Assembly: GCF_900103585.1 (NCBI RefSeq)
Contig: NZ_FNHV01000004.1
Location: 372,001-436,000 of the forward strand
Origin: Streptomyces sp. cf386
GTDB taxonomy: Bacteria > Actinomycetota > Actinomycetes > Streptomycetales > Streptomycetaceae
Length of the DNA stretch: 64,000 bases
Direction of reading: 5' to 3'
Part shown: positions 46,394-55,268 of the stretch, piece after piece
Layout: every line of letters starts with the position of its first letter
How positions within the stretch are numbered: position 1 is the stretch's first letter
Notes under the pieces: generated by a model
The model's input: only the letters and a program-made list of their open reading frames with translations
Databases searched by the model: none
What the model was told of the DNA's origin: nothing
Made by a program: the position numbers and the translations under genes

Positions 46394-48277
46394 TCAGCGC
46401 ACCTGGTCCATGGGCAGCCACAGGACGGTGTCGGCAGTGGTCGAGGTCTTCTTGCGGGTGGTGGCCAGAGCCGTGGCCTCGATCTCGGCGTCGCCGAGGG
46501 CCCGGTTCCACACATGGACGTCGTCGATCGCGCCGGTGAGGAAGGCCCGGCTGTCCATGCGCTGGCCGACATGCACGCCGAACGGCGAGTTGCGGCTGAC
46601 CGAGCCGGCCACGTCCGCGGTGCTGATCGCCGTACCGTCGAGGAACAGCGTCAGCTGTCCGCCGCCGCGCCGCAGGGCGAGGTGATGCCACCGGCCGTCG
46701 TTGCGGGCGCCGTTGAACCACACGGACGCGGTGCGTACGGTCCGGAAGCCCTCCCGGGTGGTCATCAGGGCGCGCACCCGGTCGTTGTCGGGTTCACCGC
46801 GCAGCCAGATCTGGGGCTGGGTGGTGCCGATCCCGCCCATCCACAGGAAGGGCTGCTCGCCGCTGGTGGCCGAGTACCGGAAGAACAGCGAAGCCGTGAA
46901 GTCCCCTGTCCCGAGCGGGAGTCGGGAGCGGTACGGCAGACGTACGGCGTCGTCCGTGCCGTCGAACTCCAGGGCGTCGCCGAACACGCCCCTGGTGGTG
47001 TTCGCGCCGCCGAGGACCGTCGCTCGGGGAGCGCCCGGGGCGATGTCGAGGGTGGTCGGGTCCGGGGCGCGGCGCGGACCGAGCCAGGCCTCGTTGAACC
47101 GGGCGAAGCGGATCTCGTCGCGTGCGTCGACGGCACCGCCCTCGTACATCAGGCCCACCGTGGACGCGTCGATGCCCACCATGTCGGAGTAGCCCGACCA
47201 GTCACCGGTGACGACCTTGCCGCGGTCCACGCCTTCCCAGGTGGCGCCGCCGTCGTAGGAGGACCGGACCATCATGGTCCGCCGGCGGTCGGGGTCGGCG
47301 GGCGCGGACAGCAGCATGCGGTTGCCCAGGCGCAGCGTGGCGGCCTGGACCTGCGGCGTGTACAGGTCCGGCAGGCCGCGGAAGGGCCCGGTGAAGCTGT
47401 CGCCGCCGTCGCGGCTGAACGTCTGGGAGCGGTGGCCGAGGTCGGAGCCGTCCTGCTCCCGGCCGCTGATGATGATCGTGCCGTCCGCGCGCTCGCTGAG
47501 GGTCACCTCGGACGGCTTCTGCCGGAAGGTGCCGTCGTCGGCGGCGATGGGCCAGGTGTCGATGGCGCCGGCCCGCCAGGTGTCGCCGCCGTCGTCGCTG
47601 ACGATGAGGGCGGCGTGGTTGGCGCTGACCCGACTGCCGTTCCAGGTCTCGGTGTTGACGCCGAAGACGAGACGCCCGGCGTGCTTGCCCTTGGTGAGCT
47701 GGATGCCGTGCACGGGGCCGGTGGCGTACCAGGAGTTCCAGTCCGCCGGCAGTATCTGGTCGCTCAGATCGCGCGGTTTGGACCAGGTCAGGCCGTCGTC
47801 GTCGCTGTACTGCAGATAGGGCGAGCGATCACACGGCACGGAACAACTTCCGCTGTCCGTGCGGCCCGTGTTGTACGTCTCCGCCAGCAGGATGCGGCCG
47901 GTCTCGCGGTCCACGATCGGCGCGGGGTTGCCGTGGGTGTCGCCGGCGCCGTCGTTGACGACTTGGAGCGGGCCCCAGGTGCGGCCGCCGTCTGTCGACC
48001 GCTTGAGCACGATGTCGATGTCGGCGGCGTCGCCGCAGTTGAGCACCCGCCCCTCGGCGAACGCCAGCAGGGTGCCGTCCTTGGTCTTCGTGATCGCCGG
48101 GATACGGAAGCAGGCGTAGCCGGGGTCCTGGTCGGCCCTGAAGAGGATCTGCTGCTCGAACAGCGGTGTCCGGGTGGTGGGTTGGGACTGCGCCGGACCT
48201 AAGGTCGCGGCCGTCGCCGTGAGGGCGACGGCCGCGACGAGGGCAGCTCTGAGACGTGCGCGAACTCTTGACGGCAT
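46394..48277 (-). CDS. Secreted exo-alpha-sialidase (GH33) with C-terminal LamG-like domain
   Basis: A 627-residue exported enzyme. The signal peptide runs to about residue 31. The sialidase propeller has the FRIP motif (57-60) with its catalytic Arg, and several Asp boxes (STDGGRTW, SDDGLTW, SDDGGDTW, SRDGGDSF, SYDGGATW). The Tyr/Glu nucleophile pair is expected around YSDMVGIDASTVGLMYEGG. Residues about 420-620 form a concanavalin-like LamG domain (GDALEFDGTDDAVRLPY, WHHLALRRGGGQLTLFLDGT) that could bind glycans. It releases terminal sialic acid. The start is ATG 48277. The 268-bp region upstream (48278-48545) holds the fdhD terminator and otherwise no gene. Confidence 0.9.
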   Translation of the reverse strand: MPSRVRARLRAALVAAVALTATAATLGPAQSQPTTRTPLFEQQILFRADQDPGYACFRIPAITKTKDGTLLAFAEGRVLNCGDAADIDIVLKRSTDGGRTWGPLQVVNDGAGDTHGNPAPIVDRETGRILLAETYNTGRTDSGSCSVPCDRSPYLQYSDDDGLTWSKPRDLSDQILPADWNSWYATGPVHGIQLTKGKHAGRLVFGVNTETWNGSRVSANHAALIVSDDGGDTWRAGAIDTWPIAADDGTFRQKPSEVTLSERADGTIIISGREQDGSDLGHRSQTFSRDGGDSFTGPFRGLPDLYTPQVQAATLRLGNRMLLSAPADPDRRRTMMVRSSYDGGATWEGVDRGKVVTGDWSGYSDMVGIDASTVGLMYEGGAVDARDEIRFARFNEAWLGPRRAPDPTTLDIAPGAPRATVLGGANTTRGVFGDALEFDGTDDAVRLPYRSRLPLGTGDFTASLFFRYSATSGEQPFLWMGGIGTTQPQIWLRGEPDNDRVRALMTTREGFRTVRTASVWFNGARNDGRWHHLALRRGGGQLTLFLDGTAISTADVAGSVSRNSPFGVHVGQRMDSRAFLTGAIDDVHVWNRALGDAEIEATALATTRKKTSTTADTVLWLPMDQVR

Positions 48278-48500
48278 GGTGCGGCCCGCCCTTCATCGTC
48301 TGGTCATGCGTCCAGGCATCTGAACATTCGGACATCCCACGTCCAAGGTGCGCATCACAGACGTTAGTTGGGCTATCGCACGCATCACAAGAACCGTGCA
48401 CGTGTCACATCACGGATGGAGTACTGCTTTCCCTCTGAGCAAGGGTGCACCAGCAGCCACCGGGAACTGCACGACGGGGCCCCAACCCGGCGCAGGGGGC

Positions 48501-48542
48501 GCTCCCCGCCGATCGGGGCCCCGCCGCCGTGTCGCGGGGAGC
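48501..48542 (-). terminator. Hairpin after fdhD
   Basis: GCTCCCCG (48501-48508) pairs with CGGGGAGC (48535-48542) around a GC-rich inner loop that itself contains GGGGCCCC. It lies just past the fdhD stop. Confidence 0.6.
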
Positions 48543-48545
48543 CTG

Positions 48546-49394
48546 TCAGGCCTGGGCGGCCGCGGTCCGCAGGGCCAGCCGGTGTTCGCCCGCGTACACG
48601 TTCATGGAGCTGCCCCGCAGGAAGCCCACCAGCGTCAGCCCCGTCTCCGCGGCCAGGTCCACGGCGAGGGACGAGGGTGCCGAGACCGCCGCCAGGACCG
48701 GGATGCCGGCCATGACCGCCTTCTGGGCGAGCTCGAAGCTGGCCCGCCCCGAGACCAGCAGGATCGTGCGGGACAGGGGGAGGTCCCCGTTCTGAAGGGC
48801 ACGCCCGACCAGCTTGTCGACCGCGTTGTGCCGGCCCACGTCCTCCCGGATGTCCAGCAGCTCGCCGTCCTCCGTGAAGAGCGCCGCCGCGTGCAGACCC
48901 CCGGTCCGGTCGAAGACCCGCTGGGCCGCGCGCAGCCGGTCGGGGAGGCTCGCGAGCAGGTCGGGCCCGACCCGGACCGGGGGAGTGTCGGCTATCGGCC
49001 AGCGGGCCGTCGTGCGCACCGTGTCCAGGCTCGCCTTGCCGCACAGGCCGCAGGACGAGGTCGTGTAGACGTTCCGTTCGAGGGTGATGTCCGGCATGGC
49101 GATGCCCGGCGCGGTCCTCACGTCCACCACGTTGTAGGTGTTCGAGCCGTCCGCCGTGGCGCCCGCGCAGTAGACGATGTTCTGCAGGTCGCCCGCCTCG
49201 CCGAGCACCCCCTCGCTCACCAGGAACCCGGCGGCGAGCGCGAAGTCGTCACCCGGGGTGCGCATGGTGATCGCGAGCGGCTTGCCGTTCAGCCGGATCT
49301 CCAGCGGTTCCTCGGCGACGAGCGTGTCCGGGCGGGAGGAGATCGCCCCGTCCCGGATGCGGATCACCTTGCGTCGTTCCGTGACTCGTCCCAT
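48546..49394 (-). CDS. fdhD: Formate dehydrogenase sulfurtransferase FdhD
   Basis: A 282-residue protein that passes sulfur from a cysteine desulfurase to the molybdenum cofactor of formate dehydrogenase. The catalytic loop Cys pair is in TTSSCGLCGKASLD, and downstream are FDRTGGLHAAALF, DVGRHNAVDKLVG and VSGRASFELAQKAVMAGIP, all family signatures. The start is ATG 49394. It is the last gene of the formate dehydrogenase operon, 8 bp after the iron-sulfur subunit. Confidence 0.94.
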   Translation of the reverse strand: MGRVTERRKVIRIRDGAISSRPDTLVAEEPLEIRLNGKPLAITMRTPGDDFALAAGFLVSEGVLGEAGDLQNIVYCAGATADGSNTYNVVDVRTAPGIAMPDITLERNVYTTSSCGLCGKASLDTVRTTARWPIADTPPVRVGPDLLASLPDRLRAAQRVFDRTGGLHAAALFTEDGELLDIREDVGRHNAVDKLVGRALQNGDLPLSRTILLVSGRASFELAQKAVMAGIPVLAAVSAPSSLAVDLAAETGLTLVGFLRGSSMNVYAGEHRLALRTAAAQA

Positions 49395-49402
49395 GTCGTG
49401 TC

Positions 49403-50263
49403 TCAGTCCCGGTTCTGTACGTGCTGGTAGCCGAAACGGCCCTTGATGCAGAGGTTGCCGTGGGTCACCGGGTTGTCGTGCGGCGAGGTGACCTTCACGA
49501 TTTCATTGTCCTGCACGTGGAGCGTGAGGTTGCAGCCCACTCCGCAGTACGCGCAGACGGTCGTCGTCTCGGTCTGCTCGGTCTCGTCCCACGTACCCGC
49601 CGCCCGCATGTCGAACTCGGACTTGAAGGACAGGGCACCCGTGGGGCACACCTCGATGCAGTTGCCGCAGTACACACAGGCGGAATCCGTGAGGGGCGCG
49701 TCATGCTCCACCGCGATCCGGGCGTCGAACCCACGCCCGGCCACGGAGATCGCGAAGCTGTTCTGCCACTGGTCCCCGCACGCGTCCACGCACTTGTAAC
49801 AGAGGATGCACTTGTCGTAGTCCCGCACATACAACTCGTTGTCGATCCTCGGCTCCTCGTCGACCCGCGCCGCGTCCGGGCCGAAGCGGTCCGGCTTCGC
49901 CTCGTACTCCTTGATCCACTCGGCGACCTGCGGGGTGGTCGACAAGTCGACCGAAGAGGCCAGAAGCTCCAGGACGATCTTGCGGCTGTGCCGGGCGCGC
50001 TCGGTGCCGGTCTTCACCTCCATGCCTGCCTCGGCCTTGCGTGAGCAGGCCGGGACGAGCGTCCGCGACCCCTCGACCTCGACGACACACACGCGGCAGG
50101 CGTTCTTGGGCCGCAGCGTGTCCCCTTCGCAGAGGGTCGGGACGTCCTTCCCGGCGGCCCGGCAGGCGTCGAGGATCGTCGAGCCCTCGGGGGCCCTGGC
50201 CTCCTGCCCGTCGATCGTGAACTCGACCAGCCGGCGCGGCACACCCAGCGGTATCGCGGTCAT
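49403..50263 (-). CDS. Formate dehydrogenase iron-sulfur subunit carrying the detached [4Fe-4S] domain of the catalytic subunit
   Basis: A 286-residue protein. An N-terminal [2Fe-2S] domain has Cys45, Cys56, Cys59 and Cys73. A double [4Fe-4S] ferredoxin domain has Cys152/155/158/162 and Cys196/199/202/206. The C-terminus (237-286) is the N-terminal iron-sulfur domain of molybdopterin enzymes, CAYCGVGC...NLCIKGRFGYQHV, with Cys237, 240, 244 and 272. In ordinary NAD-linked formate dehydrogenases all of this is fused to the Mo domain; here the Mo domain is a separate gene (52089-54014). The usual His/Cys-type extra cluster of NuoG is absent. The ATG overlaps the NuoEF-like gene stop (ATGA). Confidence 0.9.
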   Translation of the reverse strand: MTAIPLGVPRRLVEFTIDGQEARAPEGSTILDACRAAGKDVPTLCEGDTLRPKNACRVCVVEVEGSRTLVPACSRKAEAGMEVKTGTERARHSRKIVLELLASSVDLSTTPQVAEWIKEYEAKPDRFGPDAARVDEEPRIDNELYVRDYDKCILCYKCVDACGDQWQNSFAISVAGRGFDARIAVEHDAPLTDSACVYCGNCIEVCPTGALSFKSEFDMRAAGTWDETEQTETTTVCAYCGVGCNLTLHVQDNEIVKVTSPHDNPVTHGNLCIKGRFGYQHVQNRD

Positions 50264-52083
50264 TCGTACGCCCCCAGACGGTCGATGGCGGATTCCACGG
50301 CGTTCCAGGCGGTCTGCCCCAGACCGCAGATCGAGGCGTCCCGCATCGCGCGGCCGACCTCCCTGAGCAGGGCGATGTCACCGGAGGCAGCCGCACCCGT
50401 CCGCTCGACGATCCGGTGCAGCGCCTCCTCCTGCCGTACGGTCCCGACCCGGCACGGCACACACTGCCCGCACGACTCGTCGCGGAAGAACTCGGCGATG
50501 CGCAGCAGCAGCCGGGGCAGCGGGACGGTGTCGTCGAAGGCCATGACCACGCCGGAGCCGAGCGTCGTGCCCGCCTCTCGCGTGCCCTCGAAGGTGAGCG
50601 GGATGTCCAGCTCGTCGGGCCGGACGAAACCGCCCGCCGCGCCGCCCAGCAGCACCGCCCGCAGCCCCTTCCGGACCCCGGCCAGCTCCAGCAGCTCGCC
50701 CAGCGTCGCGCCGAAGGGGAGCTCGTAGATGCCGGGCCGGTCCACGCTCCCGGACACGCAGAACAGCTTCGGTCCGGTGGACCTCGCCGTGCCGATCGCC
50801 GCGTACGCCGGTGCGCCCATGGTCAGGATCGGCAGGACGTTGACCAGCGTCTCCACGTTGTTCTCGACCGTCGGCTTGCCGAGCAGTCCCTTCTCCACCG
50901 GGAACGGCGGCTTCGAGCGCGGCTCGCCCCGGTAGCCCTCGATGGAGTTGAAGAGAGCCGTCTCCTCGCCGCAGATGTACGCCCCCGCGCCCCGCCTGAT
51001 CTCGATGTCGAAGGCGTATCCCTGTCCGAGGACGTCGTCACCGAGCAGCCCACGCGCGCGTGCCTGCGCGATGGCGTGCTCCAGGCGGTGCAGGGAGCGG
51101 GGGTACTCGCCGCGCAGATACAGGTAGCCCTGGTGGGCGCCGGTCGCGTACGCCGCGATGGTCATCGCCTCGACCAGCGCGTACGGGTCGCCCTCCATGA
51201 GCACGCGGTCCTTGAAGGTTCCCGGCTCGGACTCGTCCGCGTTGCAGACGATGTAGTGCGGGTGGTCGGGCTGCGACGCCGTGGCCTGCCACTTGCGGCC
51301 GGTGGGGAAGGCGGCGCCGCCACGCCCGACCAGGCCGGAGTCGGTGACCTCGCGGATGACTCCGGCGGGACCGAGCTCGAAGGCCCGGCGTAGTGCGGTG
51401 TAGCCGCCGTGGGCCCGGTAGTCGTCCAGCGACGACGGGTCGACGACGCCGACGCGGCGCAGCAGGGTCAGTGAGGGATCTCCGGCCTGTGGCACCGCCA
51501 TCGCCGCTGACGGCTCCTCGGACGCCGAGTCCGGCGCGCTCGCGGCGAGGACGGCGTCGTGCACGGTCGTCGGCGCCGAGACCGCCGTACGCACCGGATC
51601 GCCTGCCTTGATCGCGAGCGCCGCCGGAGCCCGTTCGCACAGGCCCAGACACGGACTGCGCTCCACCGACACCCCGCTGCCGAGCCCCAGCCGCGCCTCG
51701 ATCCCGGCGCACAGCTCGCTCGCCCCGGCGGCAGCGCACGCGAGGTCCGTGCAGACGTGGAGCACGGTGGCGGGCCGGGGCTTGACCGAGAACATGGCGT
51801 AGAAGGTGGCCACCCCGTAGGCCTCCGACGGCGGCACCGTGAGCCGCCGGCACAGGTAGTCGAGGGCGCCCTCGCTGATCCAGCCGATCCGGTCGTTGAT
51901 CGCGTGCAGCCCCGGCAACAGCAGGTCGCGGCGGTCCCGGGCCTCGCGTCCGCCACGCGCCCACCGCAGGTCGGCGTCGGACCGGTCGGCGCCCTCCCAG
52001 GAGGACTCCGGCGGGCCCAACAGGGCGTCGACGGCCGCCCGTTCGTCGTCCGTCGGTTTGCTGTCGCCGAAGTGCAGGTCCAC
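50260..52083 (-). CDS. NAD-linked formate dehydrogenase diaphorase subunit (NuoE-NuoF fusion)
   Basis: A 607-residue protein. The N-terminal part (about 40-165) is NuoE-like thioredoxin-fold with [2Fe-2S] cysteines in HVCTDLACAAAG and ERSPCLGLCERAP. The NuoF-like part binds FMN and NADH (DSGLVGRGGAAFPTGRKW, CNADESEPGTFKDRVLMEGDP, GAGAYICGEETALFNSIEG), and the C-terminal [4Fe-4S] ligands are in ESCGQCVPCRVGT plus a later Cys. It would pass formate-derived electrons to NAD+. The start is GTG 52083. It is coupled at its end with the iron-sulfur subunit and follows the Mo subunit by 5 bp. Confidence 0.93.
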   Translation of the reverse strand: MDLHFGDSKPTDDERAAVDALLGPPESSWEGADRSDADLRWARGGREARDRRDLLLPGLHAINDRIGWISEGALDYLCRRLTVPPSEAYGVATFYAMFSVKPRPATVLHVCTDLACAAAGASELCAGIEARLGLGSGVSVERSPCLGLCERAPAALAIKAGDPVRTAVSAPTTVHDAVLAASAPDSASEEPSAAMAVPQAGDPSLTLLRRVGVVDPSSLDDYRAHGGYTALRRAFELGPAGVIREVTDSGLVGRGGAAFPTGRKWQATASQPDHPHYIVCNADESEPGTFKDRVLMEGDPYALVEAMTIAAYATGAHQGYLYLRGEYPRSLHRLEHAIAQARARGLLGDDVLGQGYAFDIEIRRGAGAYICGEETALFNSIEGYRGEPRSKPPFPVEKGLLGKPTVENNVETLVNVLPILTMGAPAYAAIGTARSTGPKLFCVSGSVDRPGIYELPFGATLGELLELAGVRKGLRAVLLGGAAGGFVRPDELDIPLTFEGTREAGTTLGSGVVMAFDDTVPLPRLLLRIAEFFRDESCGQCVPCRVGTVRQEEALHRIVERTGAAASGDIALLREVGRAMRDASICGLGQTAWNAVESAIDRLGAYE

Positions 52084-52088
52084 TTACG

Positions 52089-54014
52089 TCACCTCACGAT
52101 GGTCGCGACGGGGAGCTTCTCGATCCGGATCGCCGACGCCTTGAACTCCGCCGTCCCCGCGATCGGGCAGTTCGCCTCGATCGTCAGTTGGTTGGTGTCC
52201 ACCTCGTCGGGAAAGTGCATGGTCATGAAGGCGAGCCCCGGCCGCAGCGCGGGGTCGACCCACACCGGCGCCACGACCGAACCGCGCCGTGAGGTCACCT
52301 GGACCTCCTCGCCGACCACGACCCCGTACCGCTCGGCGTCCTCCGGGCTGATCTCGACGAACTCGCCGCGCCGCAGCGGGGAGGCGAAACTCCCGCTCTG
52401 CACCCCGGTGTTGTACGAGTCGAGCCGCCGCCCGGTGGTGAGCCGGACCGGGTACTCCTCGTCGGTGAGGTCGACCGGCGGATCGTGCTGGACGATCCCG
52501 AACGGCGCCGGCATCCCGCGCCCGGCGGGGTCCTTCTCCCACAACCGGCCGTGCAGATAGGTCGGTTCGAGCTGCTCGGTGCTCGGGCACGGCCACTGGA
52601 TGCCCTGGTGCTCCTCCAGGCGTCGGTACGTCATCCCGTAGTGGTCCGGCGACACCGACCTGAGCTCGTTCCACACCGCCTCGGAGTCCGCGTACTTCCA
52701 CTCGTGGCCGAGCCGCGCCGCCAGCTCGCAGATGATGTCGATGTCCTCGCGGGCCTCACCGGGCGGGGTGACCGCCCGGCGCACCCGCTGAACCCGCCGC
52801 TCGCTGTTGGTGGTGGTGCCCTCGGTCTCGGCCCACCCGGCGGTCGCGGGCAGGACGACGTCCGCCAGCTCGGCCGTCTTCGTCAGGAAGATGTCCTGGA
52901 CCACCAGGAAGTCCAGCTGCCGTATACGCCGTACGGCCTGCTCGCTGTCCGCCTCCGACTGTGCCGGGTTCTCGCCGATGCAGTAGACGGCCTTGAGCGT
53001 GCCCTCCTCCATCGCCTCGAACATCTCGGTGAGGTTGAGGCCGTAGTGGGGCTGGATGACGGTGTCCCAGGCCGACTCGAACTTCAGGCGGGTGTCGGGG
53101 TCGAGGATGTCCTGGAAGCCGGGCAGGCGGTTGGGGATCGCGCCCATGTCGCCGCCGCCCTGGACGTTGTTCTGCCCGCGCAGGGGCTGGAGCCCGGAGC
53201 CGTAGCGCCCGACATGCCCCGTCAGCAGCGACAGGTTGATCAGCGCGCGGACGTTGTCGGTGCCGTTGTGGTGCTCGGTGATGCCGAGGGTCCAGCACAG
53301 CTGGGCGCGCTCGGCTCGGGCGTAGGCGTGCGCCAACTCCCGTATGGCGGCGGCCGGTACCCCCGTCACCTTCTCGGCGAGGGACAGGGTCCACGGCTCG
53401 ACCAGCGCCTTGTACTCCTCGAATCCGCTGGTCGCCCGCTCGATGAACGCCTCGTTGGCCAGCCCCGCGTGGATGATCTCGCGACCGATCGCGTGCGCCA
53501 TCGGGATGTCGGTGCCGACGTTGAGCCCCATCCAGCTCTCCGCCCACTCGGCGGTGGAGGTGCGGCGCGGGTCGACCGCGTACATACGGGCGCCGTTGTG
53601 GATGCCCTTCAGTACGTGCTGGAAGAAGATCGGGTGCGCGAAGCGGGCGTTGGAGCCCCACATCACGATGACGTCGGTGTGCTCGATCTCCTCGTACGAG
53701 GAGGTGCCACCGCCCGAGCCGAAGGCCGCCGACAGACCTGCCACGCTCGGCGCGTGGCAGGTGCGGTTGCAGGAGTCGACGTTGTTGGTGCCCATGACGA
53801 CCCGGGCGAACTTCTGCGCCACGAAGTTCATCTCGTTCGTGGCACGGGCGCAGGAGAACATGCCGAAGGCGCCCCGGTTGCGGGCCAGGCCCTCGGCCGC
53901 GCGGGTCAGGGCCTCCTCCCAGGTCGCCCGCCGGAAGGGCGCGTCGCGGGCGTCACGTACGAGTGGGTGCGTCAGCCGGGTGTAGTTCTTCGGAGTTCGG
54001 TCGCGTTTCCTCAT
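52089..54014 (-). CDS. Formate dehydrogenase molybdenum catalytic subunit lacking its N-terminal [4Fe-4S] domain
   Basis: A 641-residue molybdopterin oxidoreductase that begins directly at the Mo domain: TPKNYTRLTHPLVRDARD, the stretch that normally follows the [4Fe-4S] domain. The active-site Cys is Cys86 in NNVDSCNRTCHAPSVAGL, equivalent to the Cys or selenocysteine Mo ligand, followed by the catalytic His87. MGD-binding segments include DVIVMWGSNARFAHPIF, LRGQNNVQGGGDMGAIPN and CIGENPAQSEAD; the C-terminal MoCo-binding domain is RLTTGRRLDSYNTGVQSGSF. The missing domain is present on the 49403-50263 product. The start is ATG 54014. Confidence 0.93.
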   Translation of the reverse strand: MRKRDRTPKNYTRLTHPLVRDARDAPFRRATWEEALTRAAEGLARNRGAFGMFSCARATNEMNFVAQKFARVVMGTNNVDSCNRTCHAPSVAGLSAAFGSGGGTSSYEEIEHTDVIVMWGSNARFAHPIFFQHVLKGIHNGARMYAVDPRRTSTAEWAESWMGLNVGTDIPMAHAIGREIIHAGLANEAFIERATSGFEEYKALVEPWTLSLAEKVTGVPAAAIRELAHAYARAERAQLCWTLGITEHHNGTDNVRALINLSLLTGHVGRYGSGLQPLRGQNNVQGGGDMGAIPNRLPGFQDILDPDTRLKFESAWDTVIQPHYGLNLTEMFEAMEEGTLKAVYCIGENPAQSEADSEQAVRRIRQLDFLVVQDIFLTKTAELADVVLPATAGWAETEGTTTNSERRVQRVRRAVTPPGEAREDIDIICELAARLGHEWKYADSEAVWNELRSVSPDHYGMTYRRLEEHQGIQWPCPSTEQLEPTYLHGRLWEKDPAGRGMPAPFGIVQHDPPVDLTDEEYPVRLTTGRRLDSYNTGVQSGSFASPLRRGEFVEISPEDAERYGVVVGEEVQVTSRRGSVVAPVWVDPALRPGLAFMTMHFPDEVDTNQLTIEANCPIAGTAEFKASAIRIEKLPVATIVR

Positions 54015-54024
54015 ACGGCGCTCC

Positions 54025-54996
54025 TCATGCGGCGCTCCTCAGCGCGAGCAGGTCCGAGATGGCGTGCACGGTGCGCAGGGTGGGCACCGGCACGCCGGTG
54101 ATCTCCGCCAACTCGACGACCGCCGCGAGGAGTACGTCGAGTTCGAGCGGCTTGCCGCGCTCCAGGTCCTGGAGCGTGGAGGTGCGGTGGTCGCCGACCC
54201 GCTCGGCGCCCGCGAGTCGGCGCTCGATGGAGACGCCGACCTCGCAGCCGAGGGCCTCGGCGACCGTGAGCGTCTCGGTCATCATGATCTCGATGACCTT
54301 GCGGGTGCCGCCGTGCAGACACATCTGCCGCATGGTGGCGCGGGCGAGTGCGCTGATCGGGTTGAAGGAGATGTTGCCGAGCAGCTTGAGCCAGATGTCG
54401 TTGCGCAGGTCGGGTTCGACCGGGCACTTCAGGCCACCGGCGATCATGGCCTCGCCGAGGTCCAGACAGCGCTTGGACACGCTGCGGTCGGGCTCGCCGA
54501 TGGAGAACCGGGTGCCTTCCAAGTGCCGTACGACTCCCGGGCCTTCGAGTTCGGTCGCCGCGTAGACCACGCAGCCGACGGCCCGTTCGGGCGCGAGCAC
54601 CGCACTGACCGCGCCGTTCGGGTCCACGCTTTCGACGCGGTGGCCGTCGTGCGGGCCGCCGTGTCGGTGGAAGTACCACCAGGGGATGCCGTTCTGGGCG
54701 GCCACGACCGCTGTGGTGTCGTGCAGAAGGGGCTCGATCAGCGGCCCGCACGCCGCGTACGAGTTGGCCTTCAGCCCCAGGAAGACGTAGTCGACCGGGC
54801 CGACTTCGGCCGGGTCGTCGGTGGCGTGGGCGCGGGCGGTGAAGTCGCCGCGCGGACTGAGCACGCGCACTCCGTGCTGCCTCATGGCCGCGAGATGCGG
54901 TCCACGGGCGATGAGATGCACGTCGGCGCCGGCGCGATGCAGCGCGGCTCCGACATAGGCGCCGATGGCACCGGCGCCGAGGACTGCAACTTTCAC
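54025..54996 (-). CDS. Ketopantoate reductase (PanE/ApbA)-family protein
   Basis: A 323-residue NADPH-dependent reductase-like protein. The nucleotide loop is KVAVLGAGAIGAYVGAALHRAGADVHLIARG, and the family catalytic region includes VFLGLKANSYAA (Lys), AAQNGIPWWYFH and a C-terminal NDIWLKLLGNISFNPISALARATM helix bundle with the conserved Lys and Asn. Sequences such as NGIPWWYFHR differ from classical PanE, so the substrate may not be ketopantoate. It lies 10 bp upstream of the formate dehydrogenase genes on the same strand and is probably the first gene of that operon; the reason is unknown. Confidence 0.87.
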   Translation of the reverse strand: MKVAVLGAGAIGAYVGAALHRAGADVHLIARGPHLAAMRQHGVRVLSPRGDFTARAHATDDPAEVGPVDYVFLGLKANSYAACGPLIEPLLHDTTAVVAAQNGIPWWYFHRHGGPHDGHRVESVDPNGAVSAVLAPERAVGCVVYAATELEGPGVVRHLEGTRFSIGEPDRSVSKRCLDLGEAMIAGGLKCPVEPDLRNDIWLKLLGNISFNPISALARATMRQMCLHGGTRKVIEIMMTETLTVAEALGCEVGVSIERRLAGAERVGDHRTSTLQDLERGKPLELDVLLAAVVELAEITGVPVPTLRTVHAISDLLALRSAA

Positions 54997-55079
54997 TTCG
55001 GAACGCTCCGTTCGGTCGAGGGAGTACCGCGGAGGTGGCTGGGAAGTAGTGTCCGATCCGGTCGAATGTCGTCGACTGA

Positions 55080-55095
55080 ATATTGTCTACAGTAT
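55080..55095. promoter_or_regulatory. Candidate GntR-type operator upstream of OFA transporter
   Basis: ATATTGTCTACAGTAT is a near-palindrome (ATAnTGTnnACAnTAT) in the 272-bp divergent region 54997-55268. It contains GTCTACAGT, which recurs inverted at 57851-57859 before the GntR gene. The remaining bases of the region show no further gene. Confidence 0.5.
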
Positions 55096-55268
55096 GGATA
55101 GGGGGTCAGCAAGGGTTCGCGCACGGCGTTCGGAAAGGCTTTGCGTACGGCTTTCGATGCGTCCTTCGGACGGTGTTCGACCGTTCGTCGCGCCCGGCAT
55201 ACCGTTCATCGCATACGGTCGACGCGCCGCCTTCTCAACTGCCCTGGTGCTCCCTACCGTTCGGGATC

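Noticed and set aside
46202..48202. Plus-strand frame of 666 codons over the sialidase
   Set aside because: Low-complexity shadow; the minus strand has FRIP and five Asp boxes.
48455..48480. Possible sixth copy of the interspersed repeat (GGGAACTGCACGAC)
   Set aside because: Only a short partial match without the conserved flanks or hairpin.
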